Below, piece by piece: positions 61,257-64,000 of a DNA stretch of 64,000 nt (the stretch's first letter is position 1; each line of letters opens with the position of its first letter). Source of the stretch: Tubiluchus corallicola (taxonomy: Eukaryota > Priapulida > Priapulimorpha > Priapulimorphida > Tubiluchidae); the NCBI GenBank assembly GCA_030141605.1, contig JAQGDQ010000486.1:62001-126000 (forward strand), written 5' to 3'. Below the pieces are notes generated by a model. The model worked only from the letters and a program-made list of their open reading frames with translations, did not search any database and was not told where the DNA came from. Position numbers and translations under genes: made by a program.

Positions 61257-64000
61257 CTGGCGGCCGACTCTAGTGAATCTAGTTCTAGTGTAGTAGATGA
61301 GATTATTCATTGGTGGAAAAGCTGGACGGAGTTCTAGCTGCATTTACATAATCTGACACCAGATTATCACCAAAAATTGACTCAGTCAGTTACAAAAATA
61401 TTTCAAAGCTGCTAACACAAGCAAGACCAAAGAGCAATATTAATAAATTTTGAAGCATTTCATGTAACTATAGCTAGGTTTGCTAGAGTCGGAGATATTT
61501 AACACAGTTATGAGTTGTGCATCGTAAAAGATTGTATTTTTCAATTGGAGAAGCTTTTACATGTAAATTCGAGGTGCTACTGATATCGAGTCTGAGAAGT
61601 AACAGTTTTAACGTACAGCGGAAGCGCAATGACTTGCATTTTTACTAGGCCACAGAATATGGTGTTACTGCTTATTATGAGGTTGCACTGCAAATAATAC
61701 CTTTCAATGATATAGTTTTTAAGTCTTTTGACATGTCATTTGAGATTTTCTGGATGATTCCAGCAAATTTGTGCTTGTTGGGAACCATTTGAGCTGCTGT
61801 TTACTTGCCAAAATTCATTTTTATGTTAAATTGAGACAACTTAATTGTATTGGGAGTGCAAACACTGTGATTAAAGCAGCAGAAATGGCTGCCATCTAGT
61901 ATAGTTGTAATTTATTGAATGTCAGCTGAATTTTAGGTGCACATATAAAGAAATTAAATTCCCCATTCAAACATTCCACATCCTTAACATTCACGGTTGT
62001 CATTTACAATTGCCCAAATAAGCTTTTCTGCATTAAAAGATCTTTATTTATTTATTACTATTTTCAGTTGTCAAATCATTCCTAATTATACATGTTGTTT
62101 CAGAAGAAACAGTACAGTAGAAATATACTGATAAGTGTTGTGCAAAAATGTACAATATGCATTATACACAATGTACAAAAACTAGGTTTTAATGTGAGAA
62201 AATTGCATTAAATATAATATGAATGTAATATTATTTATACGTCATTGTGCAAGTTCAAGTTGATTTTGGACAAGCCAGCAAGTGTTATTCAAGGCGCCTA
62301 ATTGCTTTAACTTGGCAAAATTGAGTGTGTTTTTCATAATGTTTGACGTCGCTACTATTTGTGTTTGCAAGTTAACAGCTCAGACTTGCAACAGTTATTG
62401 TAGTCTAATCTTTCACTAAATGTTTTAACACCCAACACCATTGACTGTGATTTGACTAGCATATTTCAAATGCATTATTTCTTCTGAAACACCTTGTACA
62501 TATACCGTTCATGTGCATTTTTTAGTAGTTTAACTATTAAATTGCCGGTCATCGTAGCTGTGACCATTACTTAAATTTGGAAGCCGACAATGCTTAAAAC
62601 ACCAAGTTATAAGCATTGCCATTTGGTCACAATACAATGCTAATACCTACTTTACGCTTGCGTCTCTACTTAATTTCATTCTTACCATATTTGGTATCTA
62701 TGTGTGAAGATCGGCAGAGAATAAAACACAATGCATGTTAATATTTATTTAAGTATCTAACGCAGGATTATTATTTTAAGTCTAGTCATTCCGTTATCGT
62801 ATGCTGTTAATTATTAAATATACAGACGTGTGTGTATGATACTTAAGTATTTGAAATGCTATAATAAGCAGTTCGCGGTTCCAACGATTGACAATGATTG
62901 TGAAAAGATCCTAGGTTAAGTGTGCCAGACAACACATATGTGTACACTTGACAACTCCTCGCAGTCCATGCTGTTGTAATAGTAAGCATTTTAACAGCTA
63001 GCTAGAGCCTTACCTAGATCATTTTTTCTTTTTCCCAAGCAAAATCTTGCTAGTAAATTGCTTTACTCACAGACTAATACATAAATAAGTAAAGTCCACA
63101 TAAAACAACTGATGATGCAGACAGCTTTGCTTTACACTCATCACATGGCAGTTGTTGTTAAGTCGTGTTGCTGTGGTACACTTAACCTTTGACCTACAGC
63201 AACTGCACGTGGGCATTGCAAAACTGTGAAAAGGCTTATTGTTTCTGAACTGTGAATTTATACTTAACTAAGGAACTGGTTGTAGCACTTGGATTATTTT
63301 GCTTTCCATAAATGCATGACTGAAATTTATTATAATAGCTACAATGCAAAACAGTGATAAAATGTGAAATAAAGCTAGTCACATTATTCATAGGATAATT
63401 ATATATTCATATTGTTATTATATATTTATCTGTATAGTTATACAAAATAATGTATACTTTGCATACTGTTTTGCTAAAGTTTTTGATGAAATGCCGTTAA
63501 GTTGTCACTTAGTGTATAATAATTGCAATCACAAAATAATGTTAACAAGTTGAGTTATTTATTAGTATAATTAGTGACATGTACATTACACTGCAGATGT
63601 TGACAAGCTACATTTTTGGTTTTTTGGTGCAATTCTGAGTAATTTACAGTCCTATTAATATTAAGTGGATGACAAACATACGCACATAGATTTCACATAC
63701 ACTGAATTGATGAATGCAGCGACGCCAGTATTAGTCATCAGAAATGCAAAACTTAGATTGTCTGTCTATCTTCCTTTGTGCATGGAAATCGTCGAGAACT
63801 TGTTAAATGCACTATTTTTTGCATGATAATTGTTAATGGCGAATTTGACTGTCTGTTTCAGTCAAACATACAATGTGATACAAACTGTTTTTGACAGTTG
63901 CTGGACATAATTTAACACAGCAAAACTTTTTGCCCATTCCTTACATAACCTCGTTTATGGTATGGTACTTGTTACATATGTTTATTTATTCCATAAATTA
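61257..64000 (+). other. BRSK 3' UTR and downstream flank
   Basis: No coding exon seen. AATAAA signals on + occur at 61442-61447, 62720-62725 and 63368-63373, so alternative 3' UTRs of about 0.2, 1.5 and 2.1 kb are possible. The rest is AT-rich with no recognised repeat. Confidence 0.5.

Overview
This is AT-rich genomic DNA from a bilaterian invertebrate. Genes are split by GT-AG introns of about 130 nt to more than 10 kb, microsatellites are abundant, and non-LTR retrotransposon fragments and small terminal-inverted-repeat elements lie in the introns. One BRSK/SAD kinase gene and one PLEKHA5/6/7-type gene fit an animal that did not undergo vertebrate duplications. The sequence alone does not fix the phylum. 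A deuterostome such as an ascidian is possible but unproven.

Layout: (1) About 594-12368, + strand: the 3' part (11 exons, 778 codons) of a PLEKHA5/6/7-like gene whose PH-domain start lies upstream of the window. (2) 14592-19184, - strand: a two-exon gene. A 45-nt exon supplies the start and most of a signal peptide. A 3.8-kb exon encodes a very repetitive Tyr/Lys/Glu-rich secreted protein (1,271 codons in that exon, 1,286 aa in all) with eight tandem units of about 76 residues. I recognise no family. (3) 22815-61256, + strand: a complete 16-exon gene for a 733-aa BRSK/SAD kinase (kinase domain, UBA, Ser/Pro-rich linker, KA1-like C-terminus). All junctions keep the frame. (4) 61257-64000: BRSK 3' UTR and flank.

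The first two genes converge, with predicted 3' ends near 14.1 and 14.5 kb. The repeat-protein gene and BRSK diverge across about 3.6 kb. I see no functional link between the three. PLEKHA-type proteins are membrane/junction adaptors, BRSK is an LKB1-activated polarity kinase, and the middle gene looks like an extracellular structural protein.

The introns record transposon history: a hAT-like element with a perfect 8-bp target duplication, a TA-flanked family in three copies (one nested in another element), a PIF/Harbinger-like element with TTA duplication, an interspersed family of about 390 bp in three copies, several fold-back elements, a tRNA-like fragment and decayed LINE pieces. The most novel item is the secreted repeat protein. 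Its start codon and signal peptide become visible only after joining a tiny upstream exon.
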